Shown: piece after piece, positions 45,286 to 54,865 of the stretch
Layout: every line of letters begins with the position of its first letter
Numbering within the stretch: the first letter of the stretch is position 1
Origin: Hypericibacter terrae
Lineage (GTDB): Bacteria; Pseudomonadota; Alphaproteobacteria; Dongiales; Dongiaceae
Length of the DNA stretch: 64,000 nt
Assembly: GCF_008728855.1 (NCBI RefSeq)
Contig: NZ_CP042906.1
Coordinates: 62,001 to 126,000 of the forward strand
Direction of reading: 5' to 3'
Notes under the pieces: model-generated
Database searches by the model: none
What the model was told of the DNA's origin: nothing
What the model saw: only the letters and a program-made list of their open reading frames with translations
Made by a program: the position numbers and the translations under genes

Positions 45286-46157
45286 CTTTCTCCGTTACTG
45301 ATGAGCGACGCATGTCATCGAACGCCGTCGTGCCGATGACAGCCTGTTGTTGCAGCAGGCAGAGAATTTTCCCTTATCGAGTCTCAAGCGAGAACAAGGC
45401 GCAGGTACGATGCGGCACAACCTATACGTTAAGGCTTCGATCCTACCTTCGACGCCCGTCCGCAGCTTCGACGGCCAGAACCACTTGCGCCATAAGGACA
45501 GCGGACCGTCTCGGAGGCCGCGATTTGGGTGTATGGTGGTGCCCTGAAGATGGCTCCTGCGCGGGCAGCGGCGCGAGGGTGGGAGGTCGCTTTATGGATA
45601 GATCGGCATCCTTCCAGACGTCTGGCCTGACCGCGGTTGACCCGCGTCGGCCATGTCCTCCTGCCACCGCAGTCTCCGAGGGAGGGCCCAACTATCTATA
45701 GGTCTAACGGTCCGCCTATTGACTACCGATAGTCCTCCCGCCGTCCGGGCCTTGAGCCGGCGACCAGACATCACAGGGAGTTTCCCGGCCAGCCGGCGCA
45801 TTCTGCGGTTTCGATTCCTAGAGAATCTCCAGGTCGCGAGATTCATGGCGCAGGATTCGAGGCCTGACGCCGTGTTGACATCGATTGGCCGTTGTTGCGC
45901 CAATTACAGCAGAAAGCCGGAACTCGCTGCAGGCTTGGCTGTTGTGAACGAATGGGCGCGCCGCTCGCTATTTTGGTGCGAAAACGACAGATGTCTGATG
46001 GGATTACCAGGAGTAGAAGACAATCAGTCGACTGCTCTCCGCAGGACAGGATAGATGTCCGGGCGAGCGCAGAGGATCGGACAGCGGGACCGTGCCCCGG
46101 ACGGGGGCCGGGACCAAGCCGAGGGGTCAACCCTCGTGGTCATCGGGGAGCGGCGTT
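45286..46157. other. 872-base stretch without a convincing gene, upstream of the Srf-type operon
   Basis: Less GC-biased than its flanks. Open frames here lack recognisable protein sequence, SD sites or codon bias. It begins after a decayed gene end and ends at the lipoprotein start, so it should contain the promoter of the 46-64 kb operon. A TTGACA at 45875-45880 has no -10 at proper spacing. Nothing else identified. Confidence 0.5.
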
Positions 46158-46928
46158 ATGACGGGATATCGCGGAACTGAAAGCCTGCGTTCGGCCCTTG
46201 CATTCACCTTGTCGGCCTCTCTCGTTTTGGGCGGGTGCGTGTCAGCCGGCCCTCAGGACTTCTCGCAAAACGTCGCTCAGGGCGGCCCCGAGAAGTGCAA
46301 CAAAATCACGCAAGACGATGTCGACACGGATACCGCCCGAACGACAGCCGAGGGTGCTGCCGTCTGGGCCGGCGTTGGTGCTGTGCTCGGAGCCCTGCTC
46401 GGCGTGGCTTCAGGCGGCAACGCAGCCCAGATCGGGACGGCGGCCGCGATCGGCGCAGGCGCCGGGGCGGTGGGCGGCGGCGTGTCGGGCTATGGCACGG
46501 CTCAGCAGAAGAATCGTTACGCACTCCAGGAGGCGCGACTCAACTGCCAGATCGAAGCCGCCCAGGAAGACAACGCGAAACTGGACAAGCTTCTATCGGA
46601 CCTCCAGAGTTCGATCGACTATAACGTCAAGCAGATCGATGAGCTGCAGGCGGAATATAACGCCAAGAAGGTCAGCGCCGACGAGGCGAAGGCCCAGCTC
46701 GCATCGATCGACAGCGCAACATCGCAAATGGAGCGGACCATCGCGCAGCTGAAGGAGCGCCAGCTCGCCTATCAAACGGCGCGCGATGCCAATAATGACG
46801 CGGCAGACAAGAACCTGAACACCGCCGAGCTGGACAAGAACATCGAGGATCTGAACAAGAAGATCGCCGAGGCCGATTCGGCCCTGCAGGTTCTCGTCGA
46901 ACGGCGCAAGGTTGCGCAGATCGGATAG
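46158..46928 (+). CDS. lipoprotein with glycine zipper and coiled coil
   Basis: 256 residues from ATG 46158, SD GGGGAG. Signal with lipobox LGGC (Cys near 27), a glycine-zipper membrane-like segment (about 68-112, rich in GxxxG), then a long coiled coil (about 118-256) with regular Leu/Ile/Ala heptads. Likely anchored in the outer or inner membrane with a long rod in the periplasm. First gene of the operon. Similar in layout, not in sequence that I can show, to tether lipoproteins. Confidence 0.75.
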   Translation: MTGYRGTESLRSALAFTLSASLVLGGCVSAGPQDFSQNVAQGGPEKCNKITQDDVDTDTARTTAEGAAVWAGVGAVLGALLGVASGGNAAQIGTAAAIGAGAGAVGGGVSGYGTAQQKNRYALQEARLNCQIEAAQEDNAKLDKLLSDLQSSIDYNVKQIDELQAEYNAKKVSADEAKAQLASIDSATSQMERTIAQLKERQLAYQTARDANNDAADKNLNTAELDKNIEDLNKKIAEADSALQVLVERRKVAQIG

Positions 46929-46935
46929 CGGCTGC

Positions 46936-47484
46936 ATGAAGCCTGATCGTCTCCATCATCATCATCGGCGGCGATGGGTCGTGGTTGCCGCGTTCCTGGT
47001 TCTGCCGCTGCTGTCGGCAGCCATGAGCGGATGCAGCTGCAGCGACGATCCCCGGACGGGCGGCTATATCTGCGGCCAAAGCGGGCTGAATAGCGGCGCC
47101 TACCAGCAGCGGGTCACGACCCGCCAGCAGACGCTGGAGAACACGCAGGATGATATCAAGCGGAAGCAGCAGGATTCCGCCGATCTGCAGATGAAGAACG
47201 AGGATCTCACCAAGCAGGCCGATCAGATTGAAAAAGATATGAACAAGCTCGATGCGGACATCGCCGAAATGAAGAAGAGAATCGCGGCGGAGTCGGCGAG
47301 CAACTCTTCCCACCAGAAGGAGCTGGCGCAATTGCAGAAGGACGCCGAGCAGCTTCGCCAGCAGGCGGCGATCGCCAAGAATACGCCGGGCACCGATGCC
47401 GAGCGCCAGCAAGAACTCCAGCGGCTGCAGCAGCGCTACAACGATATCCAGAATCAGATCTTGCTGATTACTGGAGGAGCGTGA
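46936..47484 (+). CDS. second coiled-coil lipoprotein
   Basis: 182 residues from ATG 46936, seven bases after the previous stop. Begins MKPDRLHHHHRRRW, then a hydrophobic stretch and lipobox MSGC with a Cys-rich start of the mature part (CSCSDDPRTGG). Residues about 55-180 are a long coiled coil rich in Gln, Lys, Asp and Glu. Like its neighbour it may form a periplasmic rod; the two may act together. Confidence 0.75.
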   Translation: MKPDRLHHHHRRRWVVVAAFLVLPLLSAAMSGCSCSDDPRTGGYICGQSGLNSGAYQQRVTTRQQTLENTQDDIKRKQQDSADLQMKNEDLTKQADQIEKDMNKLDADIAEMKKRIAAESASNSSHQKELAQLQKDAEQLRQQAAIAKNTPGTDAERQQELQRLQQRYNDIQNQILLITGGA

Positions 47485-47625
47485 CAGCGGGAACGCGGGC
47501 CAGCGGCAACTCGCGTCGACGGCCGGGCGACCGGGTCGTCGTCGTGGCAGATCGGCATGTGATTGTTGTCGTTGCCTTCATGCTGTGGCCAAATGGCGAC
47601 CGCTCTCGGGTGGAAGGTTAGGCTC

Positions 47626-48741
47626 ATGGATATTCGACCGGCGGCCTGGCGGTGTCGGTTGGCGCCACCTCCGCTGCGGATCGGGCCCTGGATTGGAGCC
47701 GTCATCCTGGCCCTCGGGATGATCGGGCTCTCGGCGGAATTGACAGGCGGATGGGCGCAAGAAGCGCAGCCCGTCGCCACGCCTGCTGCCCCGTCACCGC
47801 CGCTCGATCCCAATATTGAGCTTCGCGAGCGGCTGACGACGTTGCGAGCGAAGAATGATTCCTTTGCGGAATCGCTGACTCAACTCCAACTGCTGATCTC
47901 GCTCAATGTCTGCGATCCGGCGACCAAGGCCAAAATCGAGGAGTTGATCGCCGCCGCTCGCCAGGCCAGCAACGGCACGGACGGGACCGGGACCCTGGCG
48001 CAGGCAGCGGATCTTCCGGCTGCCGCCACGGCGGTGAGCTTGAGCCCGCCGCCGGCCGACCTGGCAACGCCATTGTCGCGCGCCGAGATTGCCAAGAGGC
48101 TTCAGGGCCTCACGGTCTTCGTGCTGACGGAGGGTGGGTTCGGATCGGGAATTGTCGTCGGCCCCGACGTCGTTCTGACCAGTCGCCATGTGATCGAGAG
48201 CGCCGGGCCGCGCGGCATCCTGGTCCTTCAGTCAGGGCAGCCGAGACCCCTCCAGGCGAAGCTCGTCGCGGAAACCGCGTCATCGGAGTTCAATCGTCAG
48301 GACTTCGCTCTGCTCCGATTGGATCAGCCTCTTTCGCAGGCCACTCTCGCGATCGCACCTCGCCAGGAACCGCTCGAGAGCGTCTATGCGGCAGGCTTCC
48401 CGAACTCCGTGGTCTCGAACGATGCCGGGTTGATTTCTCTGTTGAGCGGCCAGGCCGGCCAGGTGCCTTCACCGGTTCTGTCGTCCGGCACGATCACGAC
48501 GATTCAGCAGAACGGCAATGTGCCGATGATCGTTCATTCCGCCGAAATTTCTCCCGGCAGCAGCGGCGGGCCCTTGATCAATGCTTGCGGGCAGCTGCTT
48601 GGCATCAACACCTTCATCACCGACGGCGGCGGCGGCGCCGCCGGCAAGTTCGCGATCTCGGCCCAGGTCGCCAGGGACTTCCTGGGGCAGCACGGCGTGA
48701 CGGTGCCGCTCGGCGTTCCTTGTGCCGCAGGAGCCAATTAG
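47626..48741 (+). CDS. membrane-anchored/periplasmic trypsin-like serine protease
   Basis: 371 residues from ATG 47626. A hydrophobic segment at about 20-43 (signal or anchor), a linker to about 155, then a chymotrypsin-fold domain. The triad is visible: H188 in TSRHVIES, D226 in RQDFALLRL, S313 in PGSSGGPL. No PDZ domain follows, unlike DegP/HtrA. Probably cleaves an envelope protein, perhaps one of the system. It is followed at once by a short GTG ORF with its own SD. Confidence 0.85.
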   Translation: MDIRPAAWRCRLAPPPLRIGPWIGAVILALGMIGLSAELTGGWAQEAQPVATPAAPSPPLDPNIELRERLTTLRAKNDSFAESLTQLQLLISLNVCDPATKAKIEELIAAARQASNGTDGTGTLAQAADLPAAATAVSLSPPPADLATPLSRAEIAKRLQGLTVFVLTEGGFGSGIVVGPDVVLTSRHVIESAGPRGILVLQSGQPRPLQAKLVAETASSEFNRQDFALLRLDQPLSQATLAIAPRQEPLESVYAAGFPNSVVSNDAGLISLLSGQAGQVPSPVLSSGTITTIQQNGNVPMIVHSAEISPGSSGGPLINACGQLLGINTFITDGGGGAAGKFAISAQVARDFLGQHGVTVPLGVPCAAGAN

Positions 48742-48837
48742 GTGAGCGAATTCAGCGACGGCGCAAAGCCTCTGTTGCTGGCGACGACGAGCGCCAGCGG
48801 TGTGACTCGACTTTCTCGCGACGAGGTCCGCCGTTGA
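48742..48837 (+). CDS. possible 31-codon leader ORF overlapping the next start
   Basis: GTG 48742 directly follows the protease stop and has AGGAG eight bases upstream. It reads VSEFSDGAKPLLLATTSASG and ends RLSRDEVRR before TGA at 48835-48837, which overlaps the TTG start of the next gene (TTGA). It could couple translation, or be the former N-terminus of the next protein separated by a frameshift. Confidence 0.35.
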   Translation: MSEFSDGAKPLLLATTSASGVTRLSRDEVRR

Positions 48838-50420
48838 GCCGCAAGAGACTGTCGAGGATCGGCGCGAACAGTGCGGTCGCCATACTGGTTGGCGGCAAGC
48901 CGGTATGGAAGCAGTCGGATCGGATTCTGACGATCGCCAGGCAGTATGCGGCCCCGGCCGCGGCGACGCTGCTGGCGCAGCCTGAGGCGAGCGCCGACGG
49001 CCAGAGCATAGAATGGTATTCGGCGAATCCCGGAACGGCGATCCGTCTTACTGAACTCGCTCCCGCCGAACAGGCGGCTGTCGGGGAGCTGCTGCGGACC
49101 CGCATCGAACAGCTTCGGGCGCTCGCGGCCCATCCGGCGCTCGCGAGCCAGAAAGACTTGCCGGCCCTGCTCCATGACGCCACGGAGTATCCCGGACCGG
49201 ATTTCGTCTATGTGATCGGGCGCGATCCGGTCTTGACGATGTGGGGGCATCGTTCGTCCCAACTGGTGACGCCCGTCGCTCGTCCCTTCCTTTGGACGAG
49301 GTTGTTATGGCCGGCAGCCCTGGCGGCGCTGCTGCTGGCGCTCTGGTTCGGGTGGCAGCCGCTCAGCGGGCTGATCACGCATGAATGCCCCTCGGACGGC
49401 AGCAGGGTGTTCTTCTGGACGACATGCGCGACACCCCCGGCCACGGCAGTCGGACCGGATCCGGCATTGCTGCAGCAATTGCTCGACGAGCAGGCGCGTG
49501 CCGAGCGCGACCGGGCCGCTTTCGATGCCCTGATCAAGACGTATCAGGAGAAGCTTCTGGCATGCGCACCCGCCTCCGTGCCGGCACCGGTCGTGCCGGC
49601 CCTGCCCGAGCCGGCGCCGGCCCCGGAGGTCGTCCCGGTGCCGCCGGCCCCGCCGGCAGTCCAGGAGGCACCAACGGTGCCCAAGGTCGTGCCGCCGACC
49701 CCGCCGCCCGTACCTCCCCAGCGCGCGACCGAGGCGCCGGCACCGCCGCCGGCTCCTTCCCAGCAGGTCGCCGAGGCGCCGGCACCGGCGCCGTCGACTG
49801 CGGTATCGCCGCCCCCGCCCTTCGAGGAGCAGAAGTGCGAGGAGGTCCTGCCGACACGCAAGGCCTGGGAGGCGCCTCAGGTCTATTTTGTGGTTGATGC
49901 TTCAGGGTCCATGGCTGAGGATGCAGGCGGGTCGACGCGTCTTGACGCCGCCAAATCCTCGATCAGGTACATGGCACAGCACCTCCCCGGTGACGTTGTG
50001 ACGGGGTTGATCAGTTTCACAAATTGCGATTCCATCGTGAATGGCGGCAGCATGAGCCGTGATGCCCTCATCCGGGCGACCGACGCTCTCCAGCCCGAAC
50101 GAGGAACTGCCCTTGCCCGGTCGATCGAGCGCGCAGGGAACACAATGAGCAGGACCCGAAAGGCCATAATGGTCGTCGCGACCGACGGCGAAGACACCTG
50201 TCAGGGGGATCCGTGCGCCGCCGCGCAAGCGGCGATGGCCAACAACCCGAACCTGACGATCAACGTCGTGGATGTCGGCGGATCCCGAGTGGCCCAATGC
50301 ATCGCCAATGCCGGCCATGGCAGGGCATTCAGGGCGGACAGCGCGGATGAGATCGTGAAATCGATGCAACAAGCCGCGCAAGAGACGTTGGTCCCCAAGA
50401 AGTGCGTCACGGAGCCCTGA
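48834..50420 (+). CDS. SrfA-like membrane protein fused to a C-terminal vWA domain
   Basis: 528 residues from TTG 48834 (SD GAGGT six bases upstream; no good ATG). Order: N-terminal domain (about 1-145) homologous to the next gene's, sharing ADGQSIEWY and YVIGRDPVLTMWG; one TM helix (157-174); a coiled segment; a Pro-rich linker (about 245-335); a vWA domain (about 348-525) with MIDAS DASGS, a GTAL Thr and ATDGED. The N-domain should be cytoplasmic and the vWA domain periplasmic. vWA domains bind protein partners through metal. Paralogue of the SrfA-like gene downstream, one base away. Confidence 0.7.
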   Translation: MSRKRLSRIGANSAVAILVGGKPVWKQSDRILTIARQYAAPAAATLLAQPEASADGQSIEWYSANPGTAIRLTELAPAEQAAVGELLRTRIEQLRALAAHPALASQKDLPALLHDATEYPGPDFVYVIGRDPVLTMWGHRSSQLVTPVARPFLWTRLLWPAALAALLLALWFGWQPLSGLITHECPSDGSRVFFWTTCATPPATAVGPDPALLQQLLDEQARAERDRAAFDALIKTYQEKLLACAPASVPAPVVPALPEPAPAPEVVPVPPAPPAVQEAPTVPKVVPPTPPPVPPQRATEAPAPPPAPSQQVAEAPAPAPSTAVSPPPPFEEQKCEEVLPTRKAWEAPQVYFVVDASGSMAEDAGGSTRLDAAKSSIRYMAQHLPGDVVTGLISFTNCDSIVNGGSMSRDALIRATDALQPERGTALARSIERAGNTMSRTRKAIMVVATDGEDTCQGDPCAAAQAAMANNPNLTINVVDVGGSRVAQCIANAGHGRAFRADSADEIVKSMQQAAQETLVPKKCVTEP

Positions 50421-50421
50421 A

Positions 50422-51786
50422 ATGTATTCGGGCCCTTTGCTGCAATCGGGAAACCTCGGCGACTACACCGCGCTGGGTGAAGTGGGCTACCCGGTCTTCA
50501 CGGCCGCCCCGCAGATCAGGCTCGCGATCTCGCGCCAGATCGGTCAGGAGGTTGCCGATTTTCTCGCCATACCGAAGCATCATCCGGATGGCAAATCGAT
50601 CGACTGGTATGCGCCGGTCGATGGCGACATCGTTCCATGGTCTGCAGCCTCCGCGGAGGAACGCGCCCAGCTGACGGCACAGATCCAGACGTTCAGAGCG
50701 CGCATCGCCGAGCATGCGAGCAAGATCCGGGCCAGCGCCGCCGGGGGCGACCAGCGCGTATTCGGACTCCTGCTGGAGCAGTCGACGCGAATCCCCGACG
50801 AGAACCATCTGTTCCTCGTCGGTCACAAGCCGGTGATCACCTTCTGGGGATTCCTGCGGGCGGGCGAGGAACGCGGCCGGGACGTCCTTGGCGAATTGCG
50901 CGGCGCCCCGCCCGAGGCCGGCATCGCACGACTGCCCGATCCGGTAGGGCGGTCGAGCTGGCGCTGGCTCCCGCTCGCCTTGATACCGCTGCTTCTGCTC
51001 CTGCTGCTTTGGGCAGGATTGCAGTTCTGGCATCCCTTCGGCTTGACCGTGCCGGCCTTTCCGATCGCCCTGGGCCCGCAGCCCGAAGATCAGGAATTCG
51101 GCCAACTGCACAGCGGCGACGTCGGGCCGGATGGGGTTGTGATCCATGACGGTACGATCGTCAACGGCGGCACCGCCGTCGATGGCACCGGCACGGCCAC
51201 GACGACCGTCCCGATCCCGGCACCTTCGTCGGCCGACGGCACGAACGGCCCCGCGGCCGGCTCGACGGCTCCGGACGCCGCGAGCAACGAGAACACCCCG
51301 CCGGACGCCGGCGCACAGGATCAAAACTCGCCGGGGACGAACGGCGAGAATCCGCCGGCACCGGACAGCGACACCACCAATCCCGCCAATCAGGCCAACA
51401 ATCCGCCTCAACCGCCGATCAATCCGATCACTATTCCCAACAATGCCAGCGATCCGTCCTTCCTGGCCGGCGAATGGCGTTCCGATTCCGGGTTGAGGGA
51501 CAAGGACGGCAAGGCCGCCATGATGAGTTACAAGTTCGATTCCCACGGCAACGGCACCACGACCCTCAGCCTGTCCGACGGCTCGACCTGTCAGGGCGCG
51601 TCCACGGCGACGGTCGATCAGGGCCGGGTCATCATCAAGGATCAGGATATCCTGAGATGTTCGAACGGCGGGGCGTTTCGCGGCGCCACGACCACCTGCG
51701 AGAAGGACCCGTCGAGCGGCAAGACACGCTGCCGCGGAACCTATGGCCCCGATCAGGGCAACTTCGACGTCATGCTCGGACGATGA
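50422..51786 (+). CDS. srfA: SrfA-like protein
   Basis: 454 residues. N-domain (1-150) with LLQSGNLGDYTALGE, LAIPKHHPDGKSIDWYAP and FLVGHKPVITFWGF; TM helix 182-201; a Pro/Asn/Asp-rich linker (about 235-330); a C-terminal beta domain (about 345-454) starting FLAGEWRSDSGL with four Cys likely in disulfides. Position directly before srfB and srfC, and the N-terminal pattern, match SrfA of Salmonella-type srfABC; the sequence match is from memory. Cytoplasmic N-domain, periplasmic C-domain inferred. Confidence 0.65.
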   Translation: MYSGPLLQSGNLGDYTALGEVGYPVFTAAPQIRLAISRQIGQEVADFLAIPKHHPDGKSIDWYAPVDGDIVPWSAASAEERAQLTAQIQTFRARIAEHASKIRASAAGGDQRVFGLLLEQSTRIPDENHLFLVGHKPVITFWGFLRAGEERGRDVLGELRGAPPEAGIARLPDPVGRSSWRWLPLALIPLLLLLLLWAGLQFWHPFGLTVPAFPIALGPQPEDQEFGQLHSGDVGPDGVVIHDGTIVNGGTAVDGTGTATTTVPIPAPSSADGTNGPAAGSTAPDAASNENTPPDAGAQDQNSPGTNGENPPAPDSDTTNPANQANNPPQPPINPITIPNNASDPSFLAGEWRSDSGLRDKDGKAAMMSYKFDSHGNGTTTLSLSDGSTCQGASTATVDQGRVIIKDQDILRCSNGGAFRGATTTCEKDPSSGKTRCRGTYGPDQGNFDVMLGR

Positions 51787-51837
51787 TGCTTTCGGCGCGG
51801 CGTGACGGGCGCCTGGACTGCGGATCTGGAGACATGG

Positions 51838-54800
51838 ATGCTTGCGGAGCTGAGTAAGTTTGGCGAGAACGCCGCGCTGATTGCGAACAGCGGCGTCCAG
51901 TTCATGGATTTCGGGCTGAACCTCGCCCACGCGAATCGCCTTCCGGCGTCGGGGTTCGCCAAGGATTCGAACGGCACGGTTTTCCGCCTCGACTATGACG
52001 AGCGGGACGGCGTCTATTGCGCGCCGCGCGCGGGTGCGGGCCCCGAGGTATCGCGCGCCAGCATCCGGCCCACGCTCGAGATCCCGATCGCCGACACCCT
52101 GAGCTTGTTCGACCGGCGCTGGATGCCGATCCCGGTCCTTCGGGTCCGCCCGGGGCGAAGCTTCGATCTGGGTCCCACCAACTGGGTACGCGCCCGTGTG
52201 ACGGCCCTCGCCCAGCCTGACGAGGACGGGCATAGCCATCGCGTCACCATCGCCTTCGATACCACGATCCTGCCGCCTCTGCGCGACAGCGCGATCGAGT
52301 ATCTGGCGCCGGAGCAGAAGGACGTCGGCGCCGGCCATACCTTCATGCTGGCTTGGATCGGTGCCGAGCCGATCCCCTTCGTCCAGCAGCGATGGGTTTC
52401 AGAATGGGTGTCGGAGACATTTCGTCTGTCCGCGTCCAAGCAGCTCCGGATCGACGAGGATGAGGTCGAGCTCGAGATCAGGCGCCAGGTCGATGTCGCC
52501 CATTATCTCGCCTATCTCGGCATACTCGGCCAGTTTTCCGGCCTGCCGCGCCTGACCCTGCGCAGCAACGGGGACGACACCGTGCATGCGCCGATCAATG
52601 TCGACTTCGTGCTCGATGTCGGCAACTCGCGGACCTGCGGCATCCTGATCGAGGAGCATTCGCAGGACACCAACTGGACCAGCAATCGATATGAGCTGAC
52701 GCTGCGCGATCTTTCCGAGCCGCATCTCACCTATAGCGAGCCTTTCGAAAGCCGGATGGAATTCAACCATGCCAGCTTCGGTCTCGATAACATTTCGAGC
52801 CTGAGCGGGCGGGCCAGCGCATTCAACTGGCCGACGATCGCCCGGGTCGGGCCGGAGGCCCTGCGCCTCGCATCGAGCCGTCGCGGCATGGAAGGCGCGA
52901 CCGGTCTCAGCAGCCCGAAGCGCTATCTGTGGGATGAAGAGCCCTATGCGCCGGGCTGGCGCTTCAACCACACCTACGGCCTCGAGGCGCATGAGCCGCT
53001 GGCGACCGCGCAGCCGTTCTGCAAGTTCATCGACGAAGCGGGCCGGTCGCTGTTCAGGGCGGAAAATGCCGACGCCATGCCGGTGTTCATTCCGCACTAT
53101 TCGCGAAGCTCGCTGATGACGATGATGCTGGCGGAAGTGCTGATGCAGGCGCTCTCGCAGATCAACAGCCCGATGCAGCGGATGCGACAGCAGCATGCCG
53201 GGCTTCCGCGGCAGCTGCGCCGTGTCGTGCTGACGGTGCCGCCGTCGATGCCGTTGCCGGAGCAGCGCAACTTCAAGAACCGCATGGACGATGCGGTCGT
53301 GCTCTTGTGGAAGTCCATGGGATGGCATGCCGAGGATGCGGCGCCGGATGACGAGGCGCAGCGACCTTTTCCCGCCTTCCCCACGGTGATCATGAAGTGG
53401 GACGAGGTGACTTGCGGGCAGGTGGTCTATCTGCTGTCCGAATGCGTCAACCATTTTGGCGGGGACACGAAGCGGTTCTTCAGCGTGATGCGCCGTCGCG
53501 ACGTGTGGCAGGACGACGGCCGCCTGCGCATCGCATCGATCGATATCGGCGGCGGCACCACCGATCTGGTGGTGACGGATTTCGAGCTCAAGCAGGCCGA
53601 CGCCAACGCGTTGATGATCGAGCCCAAGCAGCTGTTCCGGGACGGGTTCAAGCTGGCCGGAGACGATATCCTCCTGCACATCATCCAGACCCAGATCCTG
53701 CCGGCGATATCGGCGGCGGTGTCGGCGCTCGGCGTTGCCGAGGTGCCCTCGGTGATGTCGGAGCTGATCGGCGGCGAGAATCTGGATGTCCAGCGGCAGA
53801 TGCTGCGGCATCAGTTCACGTTGCAGATTCTGATGCCCGCCGGCCTTTCGCTGTTGCATCGTTACGAAACCTACGATCCGGTCGTCGGCGCGGACGTGGT
53901 GACCCTGCCGCTGCGCCAGCTGCTGCCGCTCGATGCCCAGCCGCATCGGCGCGCGATCGAGTATTTCGACGCCGGGATCCGGAAGGCCTCCGGCGGATTG
54001 CAGAACTTCGACGTCATGAACGTGCCCGTTCCAATCGACCTCGAGCGCATCCATGAGCAGGTCGTGAGCCCCGACTTCGATCTTCACGGGGCGCTGAGCT
54101 CGCTGTCGGATATCGTCGCCCAATACAACTGCGACGTCCTCCTGCTGACGGGGCGGCCGTCGCGGCTGCCGGCCATCCCCGAGCTGCTGCGATCCCTGAT
54201 GCCCTTGACACCCGATCGGATCATCCCGCTGCACAATTACCGCGCCGGCAGCTGGTATCCGTTCCACAAGCATGGGCGCATCCACGACCCCAAGACGACA
54301 GCGGCGGTCGGCGCGATGATCTGTGTGCTGGCGGCGGGACGGCTGCCCAACTTCAATCTCCTGGCAAGCCGCTTCGATCTCAAATCGACGATGCGATATT
54401 TCGGCCGGCTGGACGAGCGCAACGTCATCGGCGCCGACGACGTCTATTTCACCGACCTCGACCTCGACGATCCGGATTTTCAACTTCCGGCCAAGCCGTT
54501 TCCCATGGCCGGGCCGGCCAGGCTCGGGTTTCGGCAGCTCGCTTCGCCTCATTGGCTCGGCACGCCGCTCTATTTCCTCACCTATCGCGAGGATGTCCGC
54601 CAGGAGCTGCATGAGCATGTGCTTCTGGTCACCCTGGAGAAGGATCGGGCCGGCGGCGACCGCCGCGCCAAAGCCGCGCGCGATATCGGCAACGATCGGT
54701 TTCGGATTGCGCGGGTTGCCATCCGCGAGCCGGATGGAAAGGAGGGCCGGAACATCAGCCGTGATATGCTGCAGCTACGTCTCAACACTCTGAACGACCC

Positions 54801-54852
54801 ACGCGACGGTACCGCGGGTTACTGGTTGGATACGGGAACGGTGTTCGAGTGA
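51838..54852 (+). CDS. srfB: SrfB-family protein, HSP70/actin-like ATPase fold
   Basis: 1004 residues from ATG 51838, SD GGAG; a GTG at 51802 would add 12. The start ALIANSGVQFMDFGL matches SrfB. The nucleotide-binding elements of the actin/HSP70 superfamily are visible: phosphate-1 FVLDVGNSRTCG (about 257), phosphate-2 SIDIGGGTTDLVV (about 565) and adenosine motif LLTGRPSRLPAIPEL (about 765). Likely a cytoplasmic ATPase or chaperone-like switch working with SrfC. Family called a virulence factor in Salmonella; its biochemical role is not established. Confidence 0.85.
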   Translation: MLAELSKFGENAALIANSGVQFMDFGLNLAHANRLPASGFAKDSNGTVFRLDYDERDGVYCAPRAGAGPEVSRASIRPTLEIPIADTLSLFDRRWMPIPVLRVRPGRSFDLGPTNWVRARVTALAQPDEDGHSHRVTIAFDTTILPPLRDSAIEYLAPEQKDVGAGHTFMLAWIGAEPIPFVQQRWVSEWVSETFRLSASKQLRIDEDEVELEIRRQVDVAHYLAYLGILGQFSGLPRLTLRSNGDDTVHAPINVDFVLDVGNSRTCGILIEEHSQDTNWTSNRYELTLRDLSEPHLTYSEPFESRMEFNHASFGLDNISSLSGRASAFNWPTIARVGPEALRLASSRRGMEGATGLSSPKRYLWDEEPYAPGWRFNHTYGLEAHEPLATAQPFCKFIDEAGRSLFRAENADAMPVFIPHYSRSSLMTMMLAEVLMQALSQINSPMQRMRQQHAGLPRQLRRVVLTVPPSMPLPEQRNFKNRMDDAVVLLWKSMGWHAEDAAPDDEAQRPFPAFPTVIMKWDEVTCGQVVYLLSECVNHFGGDTKRFFSVMRRRDVWQDDGRLRIASIDIGGGTTDLVVTDFELKQADANALMIEPKQLFRDGFKLAGDDILLHIIQTQILPAISAAVSALGVAEVPSVMSELIGGENLDVQRQMLRHQFTLQILMPAGLSLLHRYETYDPVVGADVVTLPLRQLLPLDAQPHRRAIEYFDAGIRKASGGLQNFDVMNVPVPIDLERIHEQVVSPDFDLHGALSSLSDIVAQYNCDVLLLTGRPSRLPAIPELLRSLMPLTPDRIIPLHNYRAGSWYPFHKHGRIHDPKTTAAVGAMICVLAAGRLPNFNLLASRFDLKSTMRYFGRLDERNVIGADDVYFTDLDLDDPDFQLPAKPFPMAGPARLGFRQLASPHWLGTPLYFLTYREDVRQELHEHVLLVTLEKDRAGGDRRAKAARDIGNDRFRIARVAIREPDGKEGRNISRDMLQLRLNTLNDPRDGTAGYWLDTGTVFE

Positions 54853-54865
54853 GCAGGGAGCAACA

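Noticed and set aside
45875-45880. TTGACA as promoter of the Srf-type operon
   Set aside because: No -10-like hexamer at 16-18 bases.
45653-46054. 133-codon frame in the gene-free region
   Set aside because: No SD, no family pattern and irregular codon use; not supported as a gene.
46936-47000. HHHH run as a vector-derived His tag
   Set aside because: It lies within a natural signal sequence, and flanking DNA is continuous with the genome.
52399-54618. 739-codon open frame on the - strand
   Set aside because: Antisense to srfB, which shows all ATPase motifs.
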